DNA of 64,000 bases, taken from NCBI RefSeq assembly GCF_000372725.1, contig NW_005200011.1:496918-560917 (forward strand). The letters are read 5' to 3'. Of this stretch, positions 54,016 through 63,805 are shown piece by piece. The notes beneath the pieces are model-generated. The model was not told where the DNA came from, ran no database searches, and saw only the letters and a list, made by a program, of their open reading frames with translations. Source of the stretch: Emiliania huxleyi CCMP1516 (lineage: Eukaryota > Haptophyta > Isochrysidales > Noelaerhabdaceae). Position numbers and translations under genes: made by a program. Each line of letters starts with the position of its first letter. Position 1 is the stretch's first letter.

Positions 54016-56651
54016 ATGGACAAATCCCTCGTCTCCAAGGCCACTGCCGACTCCGCCGAACCCACGCCGGGCTACATGTTCAACGAGATTGCGCGCATCA
54101 CACACGCCTCTGTCGACGCGTGTCTGCAGCTGGAAAATTTCCTGCTCAAGCGCCTCAAGAAGGACTCTGTGCACGTCAAGCTCAAGGTGCTGCGCGTCAT
54201 CAAGCACTGCTGTCAGCACGGCCACGCCACCTTCCGCCGCGAGATGCAGCGGCACACGACCGACATCAAGGAATGCCTGAGTGCGTGCTGCACCGCTTTC
54301 CCGCCCGCGAGACTGGCTGCGGGGGACGCGGGCGCGTTGAGCGAGGACCCGGCGCCAGCCCTGCGCCCCCCGCGTCGCCGGCCGGGCGCGACGCGCGCGG
54401 CCAAGCGAGACCTCTGCGCGCGGCTGAGTCGCCTCCCCTGCGCTCCCACTTTGGCGCAGGCCACCGGGGAACAGCCGATGCGCTGCACGGCGACGCGCTC
54501 AACAAGGCGGTGCGCGACGCGGCGCAGGAGACGATGCAGGCCATCTTCGAGACGTCGACGGCGAGCGAGCAGCTGCAGAGCGGGGGGCGCATGCAGGGCT
54601 TTGGCAGCGACGGCATTGGCGGCGGCGGCGGCGGCGGCTCTGCGGCAGGCAGCTACGGCGCGCCGCACCTGCCGTCGCAGCAGGGAAGCTTTGGTGGCGG
54701 AGGCGGGTACGGTGGTCCGCCCGGCGGTGGCAGTGACAACTACGGGGGGGCGCCCGGCGGCTACGCGCCCAAGGTGGAGACGGGCGCCTACTCGACGGGA
54801 CGGATGCAGGGGTTTGGCAACCCCTCTTACGATCACAAGCCAAAGGAGGCGACGCAGCTCGAGAAGTTCGCCTCGAGCATGGCCACCGGGCTCAAGGAGG
54901 GCGTCTCCAAGGTGGCGGCGAAGATCAACAAGTCGGACGAGGGCTACTCCTCGCACGGCCCGCCGACCGCGTTCGCAACCACCGGCGGCGGCAGCTTTGG
55001 CGGCGGCGGCGGGTATGGCGGCGGCGGCGGGTACGGTGGGCCGCCGCCAGGCGGCGGGTATGGCGCCGGCGGCAATGGCGGCGGGTACGGTGCGCCGCCA
55101 GGCGGCGGGTATGGCGCCGGCGGCAATGGCGGCGGGTACGGCGCCGGCGGCAATGGCGGCGGGTACAATTGCGGCAGCTTCCAGCCGCCGAGCAACGCGC
55201 CGCCGCTGCCGCAGCCGACCGCGGGATCCTCCCCCCACCGCCCCGGCCTGCCGGGCGGCGGCTGGGGCGACGTCTCCAGCCAGTCGCTCGCGCCGTCCGC
55301 GCGGGGCGTCGACCCGCACGCGGCGGCCGCACCGCCCCGGGCGGCGCCGGTTGCGTCCGACGGCGAGTACGAGGCGAAGCTGGTCGACGAGGTGACGGCG
55401 CCCGGCGGCGTGCGCGCCGCCATCTCGCGGGAGGAGCTGCGAAAGTTCCTCAACGCTGTCAAGTCGCTCGACTCGCGCTCGGTCGCGGCGCTGCTGCAGC
55501 AGCGGATCGAGGGCTCCGAGTGGCAGCGCCGGCTCAAGGCGCTCATGGTGATCGAGGGCCTCCTCAAGGAGGGGGACGACTCCGTGCTCGGCCACTTCCA
55601 GAAGAACGTCGCGTGCATACAGGCCCAGCTCTCGTCGACGCAGGCGTCGCTCAAGGAGAAGGCGCGCAAGCTGCTCGAGCTGCTCGGGATCGACCACCAC
55701 GCGCCGCGCACCAGCGGCGCGGGAACGGCGCCCGCGGGCCACGCCGCCCCCCCATCGGCGCCGGCCGCGCCCGCCGCGCCCGTCGAGAACCTGCTCGACC
55801 TCGGCGCAGAGTCGCCGCCGCCGCCCGCCGCCGCCGAGGGCAGCTCGCTCTTCGACGGGCTCTCGCTGGGAGCGGAGCCGCCCGCCGTAGGGCCCGCCGC
55901 AGCCGCGCCTGAGCCTGGCAACGGCTCCCTCTTTGGCGGCATGCAGTTGGGCGCGCCCGAGCCGCCCACCGCAGAGCCCGCCCCGTCACCGCCCGCCGCA
56001 GCGCCCGCCGTCGAGGCGGCCGCGCCACCCGCCGCCACCGGCGCCGGTCCCGGTCCCGGTGACGCGGCGGCCGCTGCCGACATGTTCGCGGGGATGTCGC
56101 TGCCGCCAGAGGCGGCGGCGGAGCCCGTGCCGCCCGCGCCCGCGCCGCCTGCGCCCGAGCCGCCCCCGGCGGCGAAGAGCGTGAGCGAGCTCGAGGCCCT
56201 CCTCGCGGACGCACCCGTCTCGCCGGCGAGACCGCCTGCGGCCAGCGCCGCGCCCAAGGCGGCCGGTGGCGCCAGCACGCTATCGGGCCTCGCCTCGATG
56301 GGCACGCAGCCGGCGGCGCCGCTGCAAGGCGCGGCGCAGCAGCAGATGGCGATGATGCAGCAGCAGATGGCGATGATGCAGCAGCAGATCATGCAGCAGC
56401 AGCAAATGCTGCGCATGAGCGGCGTCGCCGGCAGGCCGCCGCCGCCGGCGCCGCCCGCCATGCCGATGGGCATGGGCATGGGCATGGGCCGTCCGCCTTT
56501 GGGCGCGGGCTCGCCCGCCACGCGCAAGCCGATCGACCTCGGAAACGGGTCCGACTCAAACGGCGCGTTCGACTTTATGGGCGGCGCAAAGCCGGGCGAC
56601 GCGTTCGACTTTGTGGGCTCCGAGATAGCAAAGAACAAGAAGAGCATCTAG
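54016..56651 (+). CDS. tepsin (AP-4 coat accessory protein, ENTH + VHS/ENTH-like domains)
   Basis: Two exons, 54016-54280 and 54460-56651 (GT-AG), give 818 aa. Residues 1 to about 140 are an ENTH domain: MDKSLVSKATADSAEPTPGY, FLLKRLKKDSVHVKLKVLRV, and across the intron DIKECL-S-HRGTADALHGDA with RDAAQETMQAIFE. A Gly/Tyr-rich linker (GGGYGAPPGGG) follows. A second helical domain (EYEAKLVDEVTAPGGVRAAI to KARKLLELLGIDH) matches tepsin's VHS/ENTH-like domain. The tail holds SSLFDGLSLG, GSLFGGMQLG and DMFAGMSLPP; the first two fit the known AP-4 beta4-ear motif LFxG[M/L]x[L/V]. GAFDFMGG and DAFDFVGS at the C-terminus resemble the epsilon-ear motif. A Gln/Met stretch (QQQMAMMQQQMAMMQQQ) precedes it. 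It acts at the trans-Golgi network. Confidence 0.85.
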
Positions 56652-57374
56652 CACCCCGCCCTTTTCCCCGCCGCGCCAGCCGCAGCGGCTCGTGCCGCGC
56701 GCCGCACTGACCACTGTCCTGGCGGAGAGCTGCAGTCTCCTCTCGTCGGGCCGCCTGTTTGTTCGTACCCTCGCAGGGAAAGAGTGTCTCTTCTCCGTTG
56801 TGTCGTGTTTTTCATTAAGTGGGATGCAAAAAAGATCGGGTATAAAAAGAAAGATCCGTTGGGGCACACACTCAAACACATACACGCGCAAAGGGGCTAG
56901 TTCCACTACCACTTCCAGTTCACTCTCTGTTCTCTCTGTGACACGCGCTAATCTTGAAAACGCATCCAACGGAGCTCCGTGTTGCTTCCAGCGCCCTGCC
57001 GCCCTCCCCCGCGCTCCCTGCGGCCATGGCCGATGCTCCTAGTATGGGAGGTCATTCGGGAGGTCATTCGGGCTACCGCGAGAGCGACCCAGCTCGTCGA
57101 CATCGTCCGATGGTTGTGCCTCAAAGTCAGCCTTCGGAGGCTATCGTGGGGTCGAGCCGGCAGTAGCCGCGACATGTGGTTCCACCACCCCTCGTAGGCT
57201 TTGCCTCTGCTCCACTCGGCGGGGTCGCAGCTGCCTCTGGAAGGCACCGACATGTACCTTTCAAATGGTCAAAATCAAGGTTTTGTAGGGAGCTGTGCCG
57301 CAGTCAAATGGAACTAGCCAGGCCTGCGAGACGAGGGAAGGAGCAGGACTTTGCGGAGATCAGCAGGAGGATGT
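56652..57374. other. 3' flank of tepsin, no gene
   Basis: Short pyrimidine-rich 3' region, then unassigned sequence with a tandem GGTCATTCGGGA doublet near 57050. Nothing coding recognised. Confidence 0.45.
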
Positions 57375-57690
57375 ACATGTACGAAGAGATTAGGAGCAGC
57401 AGGGACCCGAGGGACCATGATCCATGTGGAAGACGGTCAGTGCTAGTTAGTCCCCCATCGGGAGGAGAGGAGGAGGACGACCCCGGTTGTCGCCGACCAC
57501 AGCACCACACCCACAAAGAACCCTGCACAAAGATCGCGCGGGCGGGGACCTGTTCCTTTTCGTACCCATCTACTAGAACAAACAAACAAAGAACCCTGCA
57601 GGGCTCCAGGCCCCAAATGACGTGTGAGTGTTAGATTTGTTTGGTATTGCTAAAAATCTCTACTAGTAGAGGTGTGCGTTTTATTTATTT
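57375..57690 (+). repeat. dispersed repeat, copy 2, carrying a nested insertion
   Basis: Matches 17756-17960 (CCATGATCCATGTGGAAGAC; CCCTGCACAAAGATCGC; tail GTTTTATTTATTTAT) but is interrupted at 57577-57658. Confidence 0.75.
57577..57658 (+). mobile_element. 82-bp mini-insertion with 8-bp target duplication
   Basis: TCTACTAG stands at 57569-57576 and again at 57659-57666. Related uninterrupted copies of the host repeat (about 17925 and 62378) have the site once. The insert shares its core with 26307-26381 and 33783-33838. Confidence 0.75.
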
Positions 57691-58035
57691 ATCGTCACTG
57701 CCCAACGAGGAAATACGGGCATCTCGAGACGTTAGGCTTATGGGAAAGCCGATTTTCTACTATCTTGTAACTAAGCCACCTTTTGCGCAAGAGGGGCGGC
57801 TTATACTTAGTAGAAAATGGCTTTCCCATAAGCCTAACAAAGACGGGCATTCCGCTACGCACATAGGCATACCAACGAGAGGTAAAATAAATCGACACCC
57901 AAAGAGAAGGATAGGGTGGTCCCCCTGCACGAGCAGGATCTTGGATATGCCAAGTAAGTAGATCTAAGTAAGTAGGAAAGCGAAGAACAGCCAGGCTCGG
58001 ATTGGACACCAAGTCACCAACGTGGATCGTGGTAT

Positions 58036-58145
58036 ATGCGGGTGGACGCCGGACAGAAAAAAAAGAAAGAAAGAAGCCTACAACCCAGGGGAGGGATGGG
58101 AGGACGGCACGCCGCCACCCCACAGGGATTTTAAGGAGAGGAGAG
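58036..58145 (-). mobile_element. 3'-end copy of the CTTT-tailed LINE-like family
   Basis: On the minus strand: CTCTCCTTAAAATCCCTGTG, CCATCCCTCCCCTGGGTTGT and a CTTTCTTTCTTT tail. About 110 bases are retained. It stands next to the 1248-bp element's host repeat. Confidence 0.75.
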
Positions 58146-58210
58146 TGTGGCTGGGAAAAACCGCACTTGGAGCACTTGGAGTGCTTGGAGTGCACAGTTA
58201 TCAGCCGCAC

Positions 58211-59458
58211 GATCCCTGGTGTGGACGATTCTTTTCGCGGTATCCGCGGCGGGATATGGCGGGATATGGCGGGATACCGGGAGATACCGGGAGATACCAG
58301 GAGATACACGTGGATATGATGAGATACGGAGCCCCCACGATGTGTTCGACACAATGAAGCGTGAAACCGCAAATCGCACGCGAACAGCGAACTTCGCGCT
58401 TCGACCGGCCGTGATCTGCCGTGCTGCTGAGCGCTCGATTCCCATGATTGGCGAGAGCTCGTCATCATCGATGAAGCATCGCAAGGACAAGAAGGAGAAG
58501 AGCGCCGAACGCAAGCGCAACCGTAAGAAGCACAAGCGGGATCACGACACAGCGACGGCAGCAGCTCGGAAGGTGAGGTGCCACGGCCGCGGCGGAAGGA
58601 AGGTGCGGTGCCGCGGCCGTGGCGGAAGGAAGGTGCGGTGCCGCGGCCGTGGCACCGCATGCGAGTGGGGACCGACAAGGCGAGCGAGATCTTCCGCAAG
58701 AACCCGAAGTGGGCCAAGAAGTTCCTCGTGATACGCAAGCTCACCGACATGGTGATGGGCGACCCAAATTTCTTGCCCAACCCTTGCGCCATCCTCTGCC
58801 CCTTTGACGGGCCCCGCTGCACGCACGGCTTTTTTCGGATGAACGGGAGCTGCAAGCCCTCACAGCTCTTCTCGCACTGGCAGCATATGCATGCCAACAA
58901 CCCCGCCGCCAAGCAGCTGGAGGCGCGCTGGCGCCAGGCGATCAAGATGAAGGGCACATCTCGCTCGAGCAGCTCGACCAGTGCGCCCCGTGCACGTTGA
59001 CTGGTGACACCGAGGAGGGCTACGAGCCGCTGCGCACCCCACCGGCAACGCCGGACGGGACGGAGCCGTCCATCGTCTTCCCGCACTCGTTCGAGGTTGG
59101 CTCCGCCGAGCTCCGGCGTCCGGGAGTGGCTCGCCGGGTCGGGCATTTGAGGTGAGCTGGTGAGGGCACGTGAGCGCGCTGCGGGCGACATGTGTTAGCG
59201 GGTGCATGTGTCAGCGCGCGTGTCAGCTCGTGTGCCTTCTTCAACGACATTCCCCTTTTCGAGCACACCAGGTCTAAGTTTCTTTTTTGTTTGCTCGCGC
59301 TCTGCGGCCGGAGCGCGGAGAGAGGCCGGGCTGCTCGGCGTGAGGCGGGCAGGATACGGCAGGATACGGCGGGATATGGCGGGATATGGCGGGATATGGC
59401 GGGATATGGAGAGATACATCAAGATACCGCAAACAAAAGAATCGTCCACATCAGGGCT
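58211..59458 (+). mobile_element. 1248-bp TIR element with 5-bp target duplication and zinc-finger ORF
   Basis: Ends are inverted: GTGTGGACGATTCTTTT near 58220 against its complement AAAGAATCGTCCACAT near 59436, continuing to GCGGTATC on both sides. CGCAC flanks it at 58206-58210 and 59459-59463, and the related site at 53.04 kb has CGCAC once with no insert. Sub-terminal tandem GGGATATGGC units occur at both ends (about 58250-58275 and 59345-59410). Inside are a basic Lys/Arg-rich frame (MKHRKDKKEKSAERKRNRKK) and a zinc-finger frame. No DDE transposase recognised. Confidence 0.7.
58659..59000 (+). CDS. zinc-finger protein in the 1248-bp element (BED-like)
   Basis: The ATG at 58659 gives MRVGTDKASEIFRKNPKWAK, then LVIRKLTDMVMGDPNFLPNP. 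The finger reads CAILCPFDGPRCTHGFFRMN, GSCKPSQLFSHWQHMH: Cys pairs followed by SQLFSHWxxxH, close to a BED or C2H2 finger as found at the N-terminus of DNA-transposon proteins. The frame stops at 59000 soon after, and the next frame (CAPCTLTGDTEEGYEPLRTP) also looks coding to about 59150, so a frameshift or intron may lie there. It could bind the GGGATATGGC arrays near the element ends (inference). Confidence 0.5.
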   Translation: MRVGTDKASEIFRKNPKWAKKFLVIRKLTDMVMGDPNFLPNPCAILCPFDGPRCTHGFFRMNGSCKPSQLFSHWQHMHANNPAAKQLEARWRQAIKMKGTSRSSSSTSAPRAR

Positions 59459-59580
59459 CGCACGCCCAGGACCGGGGAGCTAAGAAGCGCACCCAGTTGG
59501 CCAGACGATTGGGATCGGGGTGCGGGCAAGAGAGGCCTAGCCCTGGGGGGTGCGCGGTCGCAGGGCCATAACACAGAGGT
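59459..59580 (+). repeat. right half of the dispersed repeat hosting the 1248-bp element
   Basis: CGCACGCCCAGGACCGGGGA to GGGCCATAACACAG. It matches 53038-53107 and, inverted, 17467-17535. Confidence 0.75.
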
Positions 59581-59640
59581 CTCCTCCGAGGGTTGGCTCT
59601 GCGCTCCGGGCCATAACACAGGTGCAGTGCAAGATGGAAA

Positions 59641-60175
59641 ATGTCCCGGTTAGTATCCGACGAGAAAGCGATGTACGGCATTCCAAGTGGCGGCATCGAC
59701 GTCGCGGACCTCTTGGCTCGCCTCGGGCTCGTCGAGAAGGGCGCCGGCGGAGGCGTGCGCGCGAGGGAGGGCCGCGTCCGCGGTGCAGCTCGTGAGGCGA
59801 GGCCTGGACTTGGATGTAGGCGACGTGGGGAAGGTGCTGCTGACCGCAGAGTTGTTGGAGAAGGAGGCGTCGATCCGGGATGTGTGCGAGGCGGAGAGGC
59901 GCGCGGGCGCGGCAAAGATGGCGGCGGTCGAGGCCGTAGTGGCCAGGGTGGAGGGTGAGGCCGCGGGGGGCGACCGCCTCGCGTTGGAGGCTCTGCGGGG
60001 CGCGGAGGCGGCGGCGAGGAGGGCGTCGGGCGACGCGCAGGCGGAGCTGGATCGCTTGAAGAGGATGCACCAGGTGCGCGATGGAACCCCACAGGGGCAC
60101 GGGAGGCTGGCAGTCGGGCGGCCAGCGGATCAGCGTGATTCCCAACTAGCGCCACGATCGCTGAAGTACGTGTGA
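59641..60175 (+). CDS. hypothetical coiled-coil protein, fragmentary
   Basis: MSRLVSDEKAMYGIPSGGID and DVADLLARLGLVEKGAG lie in one frame, and LVRRGLDLDVGDVGKVLLTA to AELLEKEASIRDVCEAERRA and GDAQAELDRLKRMHQ in another. A small intron or a frameshift near 59.75-59.79 kb must join them. Gene-like composition, Ala/Glu-rich coiled coil. The 3' end is unclear: the frame runs to 60175 but becomes random after KRMHQ. No family recognised; it may be a decayed copy of a gene found elsewhere. Confidence 0.35.
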
Positions 60176-60636
60176 GGCTCCCCACGTCCCGTCCGCAGTT
60201 TCTGCACCATACGTACGACAGTGTGGGCGCAGGTTATAATTGTGGTCACGACTGACGACGTTCGACGTTGTTCGTTCCTTTTGTGCGTTTTGTGTTGTTG
60301 TACGTCGACTTTCAGCTTGCTGTATGTTGCACCTGAGGCAAACCCCACTTTGGGACCTATTTGAGGCGGTGTGGCGCCGGCGGGGTCGCGCCGCGGGCGC
60401 GTCGCACGGAAGCGAAACAAACGGGCACGCCAAACGAGGGGTGGGAGAAGGACAGGGTCCCCACCTGCACGAGCAGGATCTTGTAAGGACGATCAGGGAC
60501 ACAGGGGAACGGGAGCGGGTCTCCTCCGAGGGTTAGCTCGCCGCGCGGTTTCTTTGCTGTGCGAGCCTGGAAGAATTCTTTGCTGCGCGACCCGGCTGGT
60601 GGGTGGCGCTCCACCTCGGCAGCTCTCCTGCAGCTC
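60176..60636. other. intergenic, 5' flank of the next gene
   Basis: No exon recognised. GTCCCC-CCTGCACGAGCAGGATC near 60460 matches 57910-57945, and GGACGATCAGGGACACAGGG resembles 61715-61740, so small repeats are scattered here. Confidence 0.4.
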
Positions 60637-61384
60637 ATGGCGTTCAGGCGTGCTACCGTAGCGTTCGGTGCCGCGGCGCTGCTCGTGTTCGCGACGGCAA
60701 CGATCCAGTCGCCGCCGGACGAGGACGACGAGGAGGAGGGGGATCTGTTCGAGGAGCCGTTCTGGGCCGAGTTCGCTGGCAAGATCCAGTCTTCTGTGGA
60801 TGGCGGGACGCTGCTCCGGGCGCGGCGGTGGGGCAACATCGCCAACGGCGTGCTCCTTGGCACGACGGGTCCGATCGCGCTCATCATTTCGGCCATCGGC
60901 CTGCGGCTGCCGCACGCCGTGCTCGCGGGGTATCTCGCTGCGCTCGGCGGCACCATCACCTCACTGGAGCTCGGGCTCTCGCCCATCGCGCCGTGGGTGT
61001 CGGAGAACCTCTCCTTCCTCGCGAGCTCCGCCGGGCGCACGGCGCTCCTCGGCGTCGCAGGCGGGCTTGCGTGGGCCTTCGGCAAGCCCGCCGCGCTTGC
61101 GGCGCTGCTGACGTGTGGCAACGCCCTCTTCAATGGCTACTTCGCGAAGGCACAGACGCTCCTCCCTCCCCGCAACCGCTCTCTCCACGGCTTCCCTCAT
61201 CGCCGCTCCCTGACCGCTCGCCCCCACGGACGCTGCCCTCACCGCCGCCACCCTCGCCGCCCAGATACTGCGCTTTGTCTCGGCCGATGAGCTGGAGGGC
61301 GGCGATGTACGAGGAGGGGTGGACCAGGCCGCGGACTACGAGCCCGGCGCCGAGCCCGAGATCGACCTGCAGCCGCCGCTCTGA
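60637..61384 (+). CDS. small multi-pass membrane protein, unknown function
   Basis: The ATG at 60637 opens MAFRRATVAFGAAALLVFAT, a signal anchor. An acidic patch (DEDDEEEGDLFEEPF) is followed by hydrophobic segments GVLLGTTGPIALIISAIGLR, AVLAGYLAALGGTITSLELG and TALLGVAGGLAWAFGKPAAL. Exon 1 ends at 61149 (FAK). A 115-bp GC-AG intron (61150-61264) leads to exon 2, 61265-61384: ILRFVSADELEGGDVRGGVD and EPGAEPEIDLQPPL before the stop. Both exons are multiples of three, so phase is kept, 210 aa in total. Without the splice the frame runs into an Arg/Pro-rich tail that looks non-coding. It may be a plastid or vacuolar membrane protein, but I cannot place it in a family. Confidence 0.6.
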
Positions 61385-62354
61385 AGCGGCCCTCTCCGGC
61401 CGCTGGGGTGGTGGCGGCGGCAGTGGCGGTGATAGCCGCGGGCGTGCAAGATTGCTTGCGTCACCGCTCGCCCCCGGACTCTGCACGCGTGCGCCCACCG
61501 TTCGAATCCAGCAGATCCGCTCTCCTCGCGTGACACGCAGCGTCGGTGGTGGGAGGTTCATGCGCCCTGGTTCTCCCTGGGAGGAGACGCCCCCCTGCCT
61601 GAAGCGTGAAGGCTGAAGCGCAGTGAAGTGGTCCCGGGCGTCTGTGACACTTTTTCGAGCAAAAGGCGACTTTAAATGTGCAGAAAAAGAAGGAAAACCC
61701 GCGCGAGCTTTTGGAAGGACGGTCGGGGACCCAGGGGAACTTACCGTCAAAGTAGAGGGAGCGGACCGTGAGTTGAGGAAATCGGAGGACGCGACCCACT
61801 TCGCCACAGACGGTCCCGCGCCTCGCCGCTATGACGGGCACACGCCCCGCACCGTCCGCTGTGTGCCCGTCTTTGTCCGGAGTGAAAAGTCCAACGCGCT
61901 CGTCGGTGACGGTGTCCTCCAACCTGCGCCGCGCTCGGCGAACCTCGACAGCGCCTTCGATGGCATGCAGCTCTTTGCGTCAGAAGCCTGGAGAGCAGCT
62001 CCTCGGCTGCTCACACGCTCTGCACAGTTGACACAGTCTACTGTGCGGCTACCACAGCTGTGACAGCGATGGGCTCGCCCTCACTGGCCCTCAGTCACTT
62101 GTGCTGCGGCTTGTGTGAGCGACACTGCTCGGCGACTGCCGGCACACTGTGAGACCATGGGTGTGAGGTAAAACCACGCTACCAGCGCTTGGTCACATCG
62201 GCCCCGAGGTCAGCTCCTTCAACTCTGTTAGTGACAAGACTTGTCTACTGGCTGGAGCCGAGCAGGAGGGCCCGGCGCACAACCCCTGGTCAATTCACGG
62301 TCTACACCCCGTATTTTTTTTGAGAGCGCCTTCGTTGTTAATAATAATACAGGG
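61385..62354. other. intergenic, no gene
   Basis: Nothing coding recognised on either strand. Contains a short GTTCGAATCC word at 61499 that is not part of a tRNA (see rejected). Confidence 0.45.
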
Positions 62355-62415
62355 GACCTGTTCCTTTTTACCCATCTCCTAGTAGGTGTCCGTTTTATTT
62401 ATTTATTTATTTAAT
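62355..62415 (+). repeat. tail of the dispersed repeat family (copy 3)
   Basis: CCTGTTCCTTTTTACCCATC and GTCCGTTTTATTTATTTAT match the 3' ends of 17756-17960 and 57375-57690. Only the tail is present. Confidence 0.7.
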
Positions 62416-62916
62416 AATAATACACACGGTCACCGTCGGTCCTGCGTCGGTCATCTGCTGCAGCGGCCGCACGACATGCACACACCCACACCGCACCGCA
62501 CCCCGCACCCGCGCGGCCCCCCGCCCCGCCTAGTTGGGAAGGAGGTGAGGAGGATGGAACAGCCCGAGGAAAGGAGCGAAACAAACACTGGGATCTTAAA
62601 CACATTATTTTTTCTACCGCGTCTCCTGGCTAGGAATCCTACAGATGCCAAAAACGATGCCAGGTTTTTGGGTCGTCGCGTTGCCTGAGGCGTCCTGCGA
62701 CGCCGGCTGCGCGCGGCTGAGACTAGGAGCAACTCACCTCGCATGCGACGAGGTCGCTCACCATCGGCGCAACTCCGACGTCTCCTCACCCTCGCGCATG
62801 TGTGTTGTCCTTCTCGTGCGACGGCCTCAATCTCTGCTGCTTTGCTTGACACATCTCTCGCCTGTGTAGGCGCGCGCTCCTCGATTCGCTCGGCGTCCCG
62901 CTCTCCGCCGGAGCAG

Positions 62917-63283
62917 TGTGTGATGGGCGCTGGGGCGAGGGTGCTGACGTTCCCACGGTCGCACTCGACGGAGAGAGTTGCTTTCATTCCGCAGTCGGCC
63001 GAAACGCTAGCTCCTTCCACTGCGATGCCGTGCCCGAGCCACCTGGTCAGGGAAAGCGGCGCCTCTGCTTCTGCTCGATGCCACGCCCACCCCTCCCGCC
63101 GCGTTCGCCGCCGCCGCCGCCGCCGCCGTCTCCATCTCCGGCAATGGCACCGCCGCCCCCTGCACCTACCGCGCCCAATCCAGCGTCGTCGAGTGCCTTG
63201 AAGAACGAGGAGCAGCGGTGGGAGGGGGGAGGGGAGGCGCGCCCCTGCATCGCGCCCGGGCTGAGCATGCGAGTCGACCTGAG
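62917..63283 (+). CDS. exon of a Cys-rich, Pro-rich protein (partial)
   Basis: An acceptor (GGAGCAG) at 62916 and a donor (GAG|GTGAGA) at 63284 bound an open exon. It starts CDGRWGEGADVPTVALDGES, continues CFHSAVGRNASSFHCD and GKRRLCFCS, then a Pro-rich linker (PPRSPPPPPPPSPSPAMAPP) and ALKNEEQRWEGGGEARP. Six or so cysteines in 55 residues suggest a small disulphide-bonded extracellular module; with the Pro linker this resembles algal cell-surface or wall proteins. A further Cys-rich piece (LFCDCNSQVAFACAYTL) at 63590-63660 may be the next exon. The gene is cut by the gap. Confidence 0.45.
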
Positions 63284-63705
63284 GTGAGACCACACCAAAA
63301 ACCTGCCCGGACAGAGCGGCTCAGACAACACCCTCCTCCCTCCCCACGCTTGCCCCACACCACGCTGCCCTGCACGTGGTGCGACGCCTCGCCTGTCTCC
63401 GCAGTTCGCTCGACCCTCCCGAGCGCTGCTCCTCGCCCGAGCGGAACCGCAACCCGCTCCGCTGTACCGCTGCCTATGTCATCGCCTCGCCCGCCGTCGC
63501 CCAGCTTAGATGCGAGCTATACTCACCCGCATCGCCAACACATAGAAACGCCATCCGTTCTCGCAACACTGCGTGCCTATCTCCACCGTGCCCTCTTTTG
63601 TGACTGCAACTCGCAGGTCGCGTTCGCGTGCGCCTACACTCTCGACGGCGACGACGAAGCGGATTCGACTTGCTTCGAAGACCGGACGCCCATACTCTGC
63701 GCCAC

Positions 63706-63805
63706 NNNNNNNNNNNNNNNNNNNNNNNNNNNNNNNNNNNNNNNNNNNNNNNNNNNNNNNNNNNNNNNNNNNNNNNNNNNNNNNNNNNNNNNNNNNNNNN
63801 NNNNN
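63706..63805. other. assembly gap (100 N)
   Basis: Exactly 100 N, the usual placeholder for a gap of unknown size. Confidence 1.

Noticed and set aside
54944-56647. 567-codon minus-strand ORF
   Set aside because: Antisense of the tepsin tail. Gly/Ala/Ser-rich with no homology.
61440-61520. tRNA-like GTTCGAATCC word
   Set aside because: The bases around it do not pair as a T-stem and no matching acceptor stem or D-arm is found upstream.
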